This document shows, piece by piece, positions 1-6,252 of a stretch of DNA of 64,000 nucleotides. The notes below the pieces were generated by a model. It was not told the origin of the DNA. It did no database searches and was given only the letters and a program-made list of their open reading frames with translations. The stretch is from Calidithermus chliarophilus DSM 9957 (lineage in GTDB: Bacteria; Deinococcota; Deinococci; Deinococcales; Thermaceae): NCBI RefSeq assembly GCF_000430045.1, contig NZ_KE387023.1, positions 1,799,461 through 1,863,460 on the forward strand, written 5' to 3'. Every line of letters begins with the position of its first letter. Position 1 is the stretch's first letter. The position numbers and the translations under genes were made by a program.

Positions 1-26
1 GCGAGGAATAGCGTAGAGAGGTGCCG

Positions 27-57
27 ATAGCTGGTAGCCCATAGCCGATAGCTAGGC
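27..57. repeat. Heptad repeat tract 1
   Basis: Degenerate 7-nt units of the type GCCGATA/GCTGGTA, the same family as the tracts at 487, 1790, 4440 and further on. It lies at the window edge, so its full extent is unknown. Confidence 0.7.
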
Positions 58-67
58 GTGGAACATT

Positions 68-96
68 CGCTCACCGTTCACGGTGAGCGCCTTTTT
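68..96 (+). terminator. Intrinsic terminator, plus strand
   Basis: A perfect 9-bp stem (68-76 with 81-89) has a TTCA loop and is followed by five T at 92-96. It would end a plus-strand transcript that begins before the window or in the repeat tract; no gene for it is visible here. Confidence 0.7.
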
Positions 97-160
97 CTCT
101 GCTTGCTGGTGGGGGAGGGGCGGTTTGCGGTGCTTTGATTTGGCGACCGCGGTTCCGCCG

Positions 161-332
161 TCGGAGGGTGTAGGGGAGGCCATTCCACGTGGCGAGGGCA
201 TCGCGGTACGCGATCCGGCATACGCCGGAAACCTGCTCCCCCTCGCACCCTCCGAGGGACTCGCGGACATGCCGCCGGGCCTCAGTGCCCGCGTGTGCGG
301 GGGTGCGGGCCGCACCTTGACCCGGCGGCATG
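161..332. other. Highly structured non-coding segment, candidate ncRNA or palindromic element
   Basis: Between the terminator at 96 and the repeat at 487 I see no credible gene. The segment folds into nested stems: 161-170 pairs with 246-255 (10 bp) and encloses an 8-bp palindrome at 185-192 and hairpins at 200-214 and 215-228. A second domain pairs 268-279 with 321-332 (12 bp, perfect) and encloses hairpins near 288-301 and 302-316. It does not match the conserved cores of RNase P RNA, tmRNA, SRP RNA or a riboswitch as I remember them. It could be an ncRNA on either strand or a MITE-like element. The rest, 333-486, is GC-rich with nothing recognisable. Confidence 0.4.
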
Positions 333-486
333 CTCGTCTGCGCCACCTCCCTCACCCCCTCCCGCGTGAGCCGCACACCCCGGCCGGGGCGGGGCAGCGA
401 CCACCGAACGCCCGTCCCTTGGGGCGTGGGGCTGTAGTTGGCTTACGGGCCGGGCACAACCCCAGTGGATGATCGATTTCAAAAGG

Positions 487-546
487 GCGTTCGGCTATCG
501 GCTATCGGCTATCGGCTATCGGCTATCGACTATCGACTATCGACAC
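487..546. repeat. Heptad repeat tract 2
   Basis: About eight tandem units of CTATCGG changing to CTATCGA, directly downstream of the acyl-CoA dehydrogenase gene. The period is exactly 7 nt over most of the tract. Confidence 0.85.
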
Positions 547-549
547 CCC

Positions 550-1671
550 TCAGCGATACAACTCCCTCGAGATTACCAACCGCTGAATCTCGCTCGTGCC
601 CTCGTAGATCTCCGTGATCTTGGCGTCGCGGTAGTAGCGCTCGGCGCGGTATTCGCGGTGGTAGCCGTAGCCGCCCAGCACCTGCACGGCGTCGCGGGTG
701 ACGCTCACGGCGGTGTCGGAGGCGAAGAGCTTGGCGGTGGAGGCCTCGAGGGTGAAGCGTTCGCCGCGGTCTTTCTTGGCGGCGGCCTCGAGGGTGAGGG
801 CGCGGGCGGCGGCGATCTTGACGTGCATGTCGGCAAGCTTGAAGCCGACGCCCTGGAACTCGCGGATCTTCTGGCCGAACTGGGTGCGCTCGCCGGCGTA
901 GGACCTGGCGATGTCGAAGGCGGCGCGGGCCATGCCCACGGCCTGGGCGGCGATGCCGATGCGGCCGGAGTCGAGGCCGGCGAGGGCCTGGGCGAGGCCG
1001 CGGCCCTCCTGGCCCAGCAGGTTCTCGTCGGGGACGAACACGGCGTCGAAGTGGACTTCGGTGGTGTGGGCGGCGTGGAGGCCCATCTTGTGTTCGGGGC
1101 TGCCGAAGCTGAGGCCGGGGGTGCCCCCCTCCACGATGAAGCTGCTGATGCCCGTGTCGCCTCGAGCCATCACCACGTACACCTGGGCCTGCCCGCCGGA
1201 GGTCACCCAGCTCTTGACCCCGTCGAGCTGCCAGCCGCCGCTCACCTTGCGGACGGCGAGCTTCATGGAGGCGGGGTCGGAGCCGGCGTGGGGTTCGGTC
1301 AGGCAGAAGGCCCCGATCCACTCGCCCCGGGCCAGGGGCACGAGGTACTTCTTCTTCTGCTCGGGGGTGCCGAACTTGTTGAGCATGTACTGCGGGAGGC
1401 CGCTGGTGACGGAGAGGATGACGGCCACGCTGGGGTCGGCGGCGGCGATCTCCTCCATGGCCAGCACCCAGGTCACGCTGTCCAGGCCCGCCCCGCCCCA
1501 CTCCTCGGGGGTCGTCATGCCCAAAAGCCCGAGCTCGGCCAGGGTTCTGAGCTGCGGCCAGGGATACTCGCCCGACGCGTCGTACTGCGGGGCCTTCTCC
1601 CACAGCACCTCGCGGGAGACCTGCCGCACCATGTCCAGGACCATCTTCTGGTCGTTGGTCAAGACTGCCAT
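550..1671 (-). CDS. Acyl-CoA dehydrogenase (short-chain/butyryl type)
   Basis: FAD-dependent enzyme introducing a trans-2 double bond into acyl-CoA in fatty-acid beta-oxidation or branched amino-acid breakdown, passing electrons to ETF. The 373 residues match the usual family length. Visible signatures are CLTEPHAGSD (flavin/substrate site, about residue 122), the ERTQFGQ motif (about 266) and near the C-terminus IYEGTSEIQR, whose Glu is the catalytic base in this family. The start is ATG; a -10-like TACGAT lies 7 nt upstream (1679-1684 on the other strand), so the mRNA is probably leaderless. It is monocistronic between two heptad repeat tracts. Exact chain-length preference cannot be read from sequence. 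Confidence 0.93.
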   Translation of the reverse strand: MAVLTNDQKMVLDMVRQVSREVLWEKAPQYDASGEYPWPQLRTLAELGLLGMTTPEEWGGAGLDSVTWVLAMEEIAAADPSVAVILSVTSGLPQYMLNKFGTPEQKKKYLVPLARGEWIGAFCLTEPHAGSDPASMKLAVRKVSGGWQLDGVKSWVTSGGQAQVYVVMARGDTGISSFIVEGGTPGLSFGSPEHKMGLHAAHTTEVHFDAVFVPDENLLGQEGRGLAQALAGLDSGRIGIAAQAVGMARAAFDIARSYAGERTQFGQKIREFQGVGFKLADMHVKIAAARALTLEAAAKKDRGERFTLEASTAKLFASDTAVSVTRDAVQVLGGYGYHREYRAERYYRDAKITEIYEGTSEIQRLVISRELYR

Positions 1672-1765
1672 GATACCTATCGTATCACGCGCCTGGTGAA
1701 GAAAAAGCGTAATACGTGCCCGGGGAAGGGGAGGGTACCGGGTGGCAGGGAAGGGCGTAGGAGGC

Positions 1766-1906
1766 TGGTGGCTCGGGGTGAGAGGAACCCCTCCCCGTCG
1801 GCGTCGAGGGTCTAGGGCCGGGGGTCGAGGACCAAGGCGTACGACGTACGACCCGCGCCGGGCGTTCGGCTATCGGCCATCAACTATCGACCATCGACCA
1901 TCGACG
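1766..1906. repeat. Heptad repeat mosaic 3
   Basis: Composite tract: a CCCCTCCCCG(T)CGG block, a TCGAGG-rich block, ACG-rich heptads (GTACGAC units), then CTATCGG/CCATCGA heptads that run into the 3' end of the cysteine synthase gene and supply its stop codon at 1884. 1672-1765 holds only the dehydrogenase promoter. Confidence 0.85.
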
Positions 1907-2840
1907 GCCTGGCCACGCTCGAGCCCTCCTCCTCCGCGTAAAGCGCCGTGGTGAGGTACTTCGAGCCCGAGTCCGGGCTGATGCAGACCACGCGCTTGCC
2001 CTCGCCCAGCTCCCTCGCCACCTGGAGGGCTCCCCAGACGATCCCCCCGCTGCTCATGCCCAGGAAGAGGCCTTCCTCGCGGGCGAGGCGGCGGGCGAGG
2101 GGGAAGGCTTCCTCCTCCCACACCTGGATCACCCGGTCGAGCATGCGAACGTCGAGGTTGGGCGGGATGAAGCCGGGGCCCATGCCCTGGAACTGGTGCT
2201 GGCCCATCTGGCCGCCGGAGAGCACGTTGGAGCGGCCCGGCTCGCAGGCGATGACTTGCACGCCGGGGACGCGCTCGCGCAGGTAGCGCCCCACGCCCAT
2301 GATGGTGCCCCCGGTGCCCGAGCCGTAGACGAAGGCGTCGACGCGGCCGTCCATCTGCTCGAAGATCTCGGGGCCGGTGGTCTCGTAGTGGGCCTGGACG
2401 TTGGCGGGGTTGTCGAACTGGTCGGGCATGTAGCCGCCGGTCTCGAGCGCGATCTCCTGGGCCTTCTCGCGGGCGGCCAGCATGCGCCGCTCGGGGTCGG
2501 TGAGCACCAGCTCGGCCCCGTAAGCCCGCAGGGTGCGCTTGCGCTCCTCCGACATCTGCGCGGGCATGCACAGGATGAGCCGGTAGCCGCGGCTGGCGGC
2601 GATCATCGCCAGGCCGATCCCGGTGTTGCCGCTGGTCGGCTCGACGATGACCTGGCCCGAGCCGGGCTTCAAGATGCCGCGCTCCTCGGCGTCGCGCACC
2701 ATGTACCACGCGGCGCGGTCCTTGATGGAGCCGCCGGGGTTGGAGCCCTCGAGCTTCACGAAAACCTCGGCCATGCCGGGCTCGACCACCCGGCGCAGCT
2801 TGACCAGAGGGGTCTTGCCGATGGCGTCCTCGATGAACAT
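1884..2840 (-). CDS. cysK: Cysteine synthase (O-acetylserine sulfhydrylase family)
   Basis: PLP enzyme making L-cysteine from O-acetylserine and sulfide. Seen: IGKTPLV near the N-terminus, PLP-lysine in GGSIKDR (Lys40), TSGNTG substrate loop, GSGTGGT phosphate-binding loop, and the C-terminal SGG serine region. I chose the internal ATG at 2840 because a TATGCT -10 box ends 7 nt before it (leaderless pattern) and because family members start close to the IGKTPL motif; an upstream ATG at 2852 would add four residues. The last codons (SMVDGR then TAG) are encoded by the adjacent heptad repeat, so the native C-terminus has probably been replaced or extended. CysK versus CysM specificity is not resolved. 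Confidence 0.92.
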   Translation of the reverse strand: MFIEDAIGKTPLVKLRRVVEPGMAEVFVKLEGSNPGGSIKDRAAWYMVRDAEERGILKPGSGQVIVEPTSGNTGIGLAMIAASRGYRLILCMPAQMSEERKRTLRAYGAELVLTDPERRMLAAREKAQEIALETGGYMPDQFDNPANVQAHYETTGPEIFEQMDGRVDAFVYGSGTGGTIMGVGRYLRERVPGVQVIACEPGRSNVLSGGQMGQHQFQGMGPGFIPPNLDVRMLDRVIQVWEEEAFPLARRLAREEGLFLGMSSGGIVWGALQVARELGEGKRVVCISPDSGSKYLTTALYAEEEGSSVARPSMVDGR

Positions 2841-3000
2841 GCCCCCTAGCATACGTCGGGCACGGGCCGGGGGGGTGCGGGGGCCTACAAAAACCGAAAG
2901 GGCACGGCGGTAACCATTCCCCGCGGGCTAGGGTGGTAAACTCAGGCGTTTGAGTGCCTGCGGCAAGATTCTTCCCACGCCAGGCACGACAGGTGTACCG

Positions 3001-3471
3001 ATGATTGCAACGCAAGACCACGTGGTGACCATCCGCTACGTCCTCACCGTCGGGGGCGAAGTCATCGACCAGGGCGAGCTGCCCTACCTGCACGGCTACG
3101 GCAACATCATCCCGGGCCTCGAGGAGGCCCTGGAGGGCAAGCAGGTCGGCGACTCGCTCCAGGTCAGCGTGCCCCCGGAGAAGGGCTACGGCCTCGAGGA
3201 CCCCGAGGGCGTGCGGGTGGTCCCCCGCGACCAATTCCCCCCGGACGCCCCGCTCGAGCCCGGCGCCCAGCTCTACGCGCAGGACATGGACGGCCAGGTA
3301 CTGCCCTTCTGGATCATGGAAGTCGACGGGGACGAGGTCACCATCGACTTCAACCACCCCCTCGCCGGGGAGACCCTCAACTTCGACGTGACCATCTCGG
3401 GCATCCGCGCGGCCACCTCGGAGGAGCTCGAGCACGGCCACGTGCACGGGCCCGAGGGCCACGTGCACTAG
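3001..3471 (+). CDS. slyD: FKBP-type peptidyl-prolyl isomerase SlyD
   Basis: Prolyl isomerase and folding chaperone with metal-binding tail. The 156 residues follow the Thermus SlyD pattern: FKBP half, inserted flap (IF) domain, then VDFNHPLAGETL closing the FKBP fold, and a His-rich end (HGHVHGPEGHVH) that would bind Ni or Zn. Start chosen at ATG 3001, with AGGTG upstream and agreement with Thermus proteins. A TTG at 2950 sits exactly 7 nt after a TAAACT box (2937-2942), so a leaderless form with 17 extra residues is possible; otherwise 2950-3000 is a 5' leader containing a GTGCCTG/CAGGCAC hairpin. Confidence 0.93.
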   Translation: MIATQDHVVTIRYVLTVGGEVIDQGELPYLHGYGNIIPGLEEALEGKQVGDSLQVSVPPEKGYGLEDPEGVRVVPRDQFPPDAPLEPGAQLYAQDMDGQVLPFWIMEVDGDEVTIDFNHPLAGETLNFDVTISGIRAATSEELEHGHVHGPEGHVH

Positions 3472-3490
3472 GAAGCGCCGGTAGCTGAGC

Positions 3491-3531
3491 GCGGAAGGGG
3501 CGAGCCACTGGCTCGCCCCTTCCGCTACAAT
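3491..3531 (+). promoter_or_regulatory. slyD terminator-like hairpin fused to leaderless promoter of the R2-like oxidase
   Basis: 15-bp perfect stem 3491-3505/3511-3525 directly after slyD, lacking a U-tract. The next six bases, TACAAT (3526-3531), form a -10 box whose last base is 6 nt before the ATG at 3538. One 41-bp segment thus both ends slyD and starts the next gene. Confidence 0.6.
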
Positions 3532-3537
3532 CACCCC

Positions 3538-4362
3538 ATGCGACAACTGGCGACCAGCCGGCCGGGGCGGGCCGAGGACGGCTTCGTGACGCAGCTCTAC
3601 CACAAGGCCAAGCGCAACTTCTGGGACCCGCAGGCGCTCGAGTTCGACCAGGACCGGCAGGACTGGCAGGGTCTGAGCCCGGACCAGCGGGAGGTGCTGC
3701 TGCACCTATCGGCCCTGTTCGTGGGCGGGGAGGAGGCCGTAACCCTCGACCTCGCGCCCTTCCTGTGGCGGGTGAGCCGGGACGGCCGCTACGACGACGC
3801 GCTGTTCGTGGCCGCCTGGACCCTCGAGGAGGCCAAGCACGCCGAGTTCTTCGACCGCTTCCACCGCGAGGTGGTGGGCACGGCGCCCGAGCTGGCCGTC
3901 TACCACCTGCCCTCCTGGCAGAAGATCTTCTACGCGGCCCTGCCCGATGCCATGAACGCCCTCGTCGCCGACGCCAGCCCCGAGGCCGAGGTGCGGGCTC
4001 TGTGCACCTACAACCTCGTCGTGGAGGGAATCCTCGCCGAGACGGGCTACCGGGCCTACCGCGAGGTGCTCGAGCACGGCGCCATCCTGCCGGGCCTGCG
4101 CGCGGGTCTGACCCACGTCCAGGCCGACGAGGGCCGCCACATCGCCTACGGCCTGCACACCCTCGGCAAGCACCTCCAGGCCCACCCCCACACCCGCGCG
4201 GTGCTCGAGGACGTCCTGGCCGAACTGGTCCCCGCCGCCCTGGGCGTGGTGGAGGAGATCTTCGCCGCCCACGACCCCATGCCCTTCGCCCTCGAGCAGG
4301 AACTGTTCGTGGACTACGCCTTCCGCCAGTTGCAGCACCGGCTGGAGGCGCTGGAGAGATAG
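3538..4362 (+). CDS. R2-like ligand-binding oxidase (Mn/Fe, R2lox)
   Basis: Ferritin-fold protein related to ribonucleotide reductase R2 that assembles a Mn/Fe cofactor, binds a fatty-acid-like ligand and makes an intramolecular ether cross-link. The 274 residues carry all six expected metal ligands: Glu65, Glu98, His101, Glu163, Glu198 and His201. Val68 and Tyr158, matching the Val72/Tyr162 cross-link pair of the Geobacillus protein, are also present, which argues for R2lox rather than true R2. There is no R1 gene nearby. The start is ATG with a leaderless promoter. The physiological reaction of R2lox is not known. It is monocistronic and convergent with the next gene. Confidence 0.88.
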   Translation: MRQLATSRPGRAEDGFVTQLYHKAKRNFWDPQALEFDQDRQDWQGLSPDQREVLLHLSALFVGGEEAVTLDLAPFLWRVSRDGRYDDALFVAAWTLEEAKHAEFFDRFHREVVGTAPELAVYHLPSWQKIFYAALPDAMNALVADASPEAEVRALCTYNLVVEGILAETGYRAYREVLEHGAILPGLRAGLTHVQADEGRHIAYGLHTLGKHLQAHPHTRAVLEDVLAELVPAALGVVEEIFAAHDPMPFALEQELFVDYAFRQLQHRLEALER

Positions 4363-4371
4363 GGGTGCGCG

Positions 4372-4589
4372 GCTTGTGCCTCGTGTCCTGTGGTAAGCCC
4401 CTCCCCGCGCCCGGGGAGGGGGTATCCCCCCAGCCCCCCTTGCTAAGGGGGGTAGAGACAGGCGTCTGGCGTTTGGCGTTTTGCGTCTCGCGTACGACGT
4501 AGGACGTACGACGTACGTTGGGCGTTCGGCGTTTTGCGTTTGGCTATCGGCTATCAGCTATCGGCTATCGACCATCGACCATCGACCCA
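4372..4589. repeat. Heptad repeat mosaic 4
   Basis: Fullest example of the family: a CTCCCCGCGC...GGGGAGG hairpin, a CCCCCTTGCTAAGGGGG hairpin, then GCGTTTG/GCGTTTT heptads, ACGTACG/ACGTAGG heptads, GGGCGTTCGG, and finally CTATCGG, CCATCGA heptads. It fills the whole gap between two convergent genes. Confidence 0.9.
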
Positions 4590-4590
4590 T

Positions 4591-5181
4591 TCAAGCCCGC
4601 AACCCCTTCGACAGCGGTTGCCCCTTCGGCAGCCAGAAGGCGAGGTACTCGTGCTCGAGCCGCATCAGCAGCCGCAGGCCCTCCTCGGTCTCGAAGCGCA
4701 TGAACAGGGGCAGGCTGAAGCGCGCCTCGCCGCGCTCGATGCGGAAGTTCTCGTAGGTGTAGGCCATGTAGAAGTCCTGCTCGCTGTGCATGAGGCGGTC
4801 GGTGTAGAAGACGACGGTTTCGCCGTAGCCCTTGGTGGCCTTGCTCATGTCCTCCCAGAAGATCCCCTGGGCCTCGACCTCGCTCAGGTACTCCCCGCTC
4901 ACCATGCCCAGGCGGCCGTAGAAGGCGGCGGGGAAGTCCTTGAACTCGTAGTAGAGCCCCTGGGGGCCGTGCCAGAGCTTGATCAGGCCGTTCTCATAGC
5001 AGCGCCCCTGGGCGCTCTCGCGGGCGAACTCGCGGGCCAGGCTGAGGTGCTCGAGGTCGGGGAAGGAGCCCATCTCTAAACCCTCGAACAGCAGGCGCTG
5101 CGGGTCGATCACCAGGTCGCGCGGGCGCGGCAGGGCGGGCTTGGGGGTGCGGGTTTTGCTCTTGCTCGAACGCAGGGCCAT
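4591..5181 (-). CDS. Conserved-looking protein of unknown function
   Basis: The 196-residue protein has no motif I recognise. The N-terminal 25 residues are basic and Pro/Ser-rich; the rest is a soluble, aromatic-rich alpha/beta-like sequence with many Tyr and Phe (for example GLYYEFKDFPAAFYGRLG, about residues 75-92). Start ATG with a strong AGGAGA ribosome site 3-4 nt upstream. Codon use is like its neighbours, so it is a real gene. It is co-directional with, and about 100 bp downstream of, the menaquinone methyltransferase gene, so the two may be co-transcribed, but nothing shows a shared function. Confidence 0.75.
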   Translation of the reverse strand: MALRSSKSKTRTPKPALPRPRDLVIDPQRLLFEGLEMGSFPDLEHLSLAREFARESAQGRCYENGLIKLWHGPQGLYYEFKDFPAAFYGRLGMVSGEYLSEVEAQGIFWEDMSKATKGYGETVVFYTDRLMHSEQDFYMAYTYENFRIERGEARFSLPLFMRFETEEGLRLLMRLEHEYLAFWLPKGQPLSKGLRA

Positions 5182-5282
5182 TCTTCTCCTTAGCTCTTGG
5201 GGCTCGAGGCCGGCGGGCGCGAAGGGTCTCTTTTCCTTACGCGGGGATTCCGGCCGGCGGATCTACCGGACGGGGTAGCGGC

Positions 5283-6020
5283 TCACTTCTCGCCGACGTG
5301 CAGGGCGGCGATGCCGCCGGTGAACAGCTTGTGGCGCACCCGGAAGCCCGCCTGCTGCATCATCCGGGCGAGGGTTTGGGGGTCGGGGAAGCGCTCGACC
5401 GAGGCGGGCAGGTAGCGGTAGGCGGCGGCGTTGCCCGAGATGAGGCCGCCGACGAAGGGCAGGATGCGGGTGAAGTAGAAGCGGTAGAGCACGCCCAGGC
5501 CGCTCTTGGGGGGCGGGGGGAACTCGAGGATGCACAGCCGCCCGCCGGGCCGCAGCACCCGGTAGAGTTCGGCCAGCGCCCGCTCGTAGTCGGCGAAGTT
5601 GCGGAAGCCGAAGGCGATGGTCACGGCGTCGAAGTGCCCGTCGGGGAAGCTCAGGTTGAGCGCGTCGGCTTCCTGGAAGCGCACCTCGAGCCCGGCCCGC
5701 CGGGCCTTGGCGCGGGCGCGCTCGAGCATGGGCGGGGCGAAGTCGCCGCCGACCACCTCGGCGTGGGGGGCGCTCTGCTTGAGCAGCAGGGTCAGGTCGC
5801 CGGTGCCGCAGGCCAGGTCGAGCACTCGCCGGGGGCCATGCCCCAGGGCCTCGCGCACCGCGGCGCGGCGCCAGCTCTGGTCCACCCCGGCCGAGAGCAC
5901 GCGGTTGAGCAGGTCGTAGCGCGGGGCGATCTCGCTGAACATCTCCCGGACGGCCTGGGGGTCGCGTTCGCGGCCAGGTTCGGCAGGGAGCTGGGTTTTG
6001 CGCTCGCTCTTCGGCAGCAC
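5283..6020 (-). CDS. menG: Demethylmenaquinone methyltransferase
   Basis: SAM-dependent C-methylation of demethylmenaquinone, the last step of menaquinone synthesis. The 245 residues match UbiE/MenG: FSEIAPRYDLLNRVLS (family signature), VLDLACGTGDLT (SAM motif I), IAFGFRNF, and a GGRLCILEF post-I segment. Start set at GTG 6020 because TACACT (6027-6032 complement) ends 6 nt before it, a leaderless arrangement; a TTG at 6038 lies upstream of this promoter box. Menaquinone is the expected quinone in Thermaceae. Confidence 0.93.
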   Translation of the reverse strand: MLPKSERKTQLPAEPGRERDPQAVREMFSEIAPRYDLLNRVLSAGVDQSWRRAAVREALGHGPRRVLDLACGTGDLTLLLKQSAPHAEVVGGDFAPPMLERARAKARRAGLEVRFQEADALNLSFPDGHFDAVTIAFGFRNFADYERALAELYRVLRPGGRLCILEFPPPPKSGLGVLYRFYFTRILPFVGGLISGNAAAYRYLPASVERFPDPQTLARMMQQAGFRVRHKLFTGGIAALHVGEK

Positions 6021-6113
6021 CGAACGAGTGTAGCACAAGGGGTTAAGGGCAAACGATACCCAGGACAGCTTGCGGGAGAGCCTGCCGCCCGGAGGGGGTT
6101 TTATACCAGATTC

Positions 6114-6147
6114 GGTCAGTCCGTCGCCGGACGGCGACGGACTGACC
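6114..6147. repeat. 34-bp perfect inverted repeat
   Basis: 15-bp arms (6114-6128 and 6133-6147) around GGAC. No T-tract follows on either strand at once, so it is not a clear terminator. It lies just ahead of the 58-bp inverted element at 6168, between menG's promoter and recN's 3' end; 6033-6113 shows nothing else. Confidence 0.7.
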
Positions 6148-6167
6148 CGACCGAAGGGAGTGCTCTG

Positions 6168-6225
6168 GGATTCAAAAAGATAACCTCTGGGATCTTTGGA
6201 TTTGGATGATTATCTTTTTGAATCC
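6168..6225. repeat. 58-bp inverted-repeat element, copy 1
   Basis: Perfect 16-bp arms 6168-6183 and 6210-6225 (GGATTCAAAAAGATAA and its complement) around a 26-bp AT-rich core. About 75 bp including GTGCTCT on the left closely match the copy at 9007-9064. AT-rich compared with its surroundings. Could be a MITE or a terminator for recN. Confidence 0.8.
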
Positions 6226-6252
6226 GGTATTATGGGCTCGAGCGCCGGTGAG

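Noticed and set aside
161-332. SRP RNA or RNase P RNA gene
   Set aside because: The conserved SRP tetraloop region and the RNase P core motifs are not found on either strand.
487-546. CRISPR array at the CTATCGG repeats
   Set aside because: Units are 7 nt in direct contact with no spacers, and no cas genes are present.
469-1815. Long plus-strand open frame of 448 codons over the acyl-CoA dehydrogenase
   Set aside because: It is the antisense shadow of a clear acyl-CoA dehydrogenase; translation is Gly/Ala/Val/His-rich without a family pattern, as for many such frames in this GC-rich DNA.
1870-3705. 611-codon minus frame spanning cysK and slyD
   Set aside because: It overlaps two well-supported genes in other frames and has Arg/Pro/Gly-rich low-complexity composition.
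3538-4362. Ribonucleotide reductase small subunit
   Set aside because: The Val/Tyr cross-link pair and absence of an R1 gene favour R2lox.
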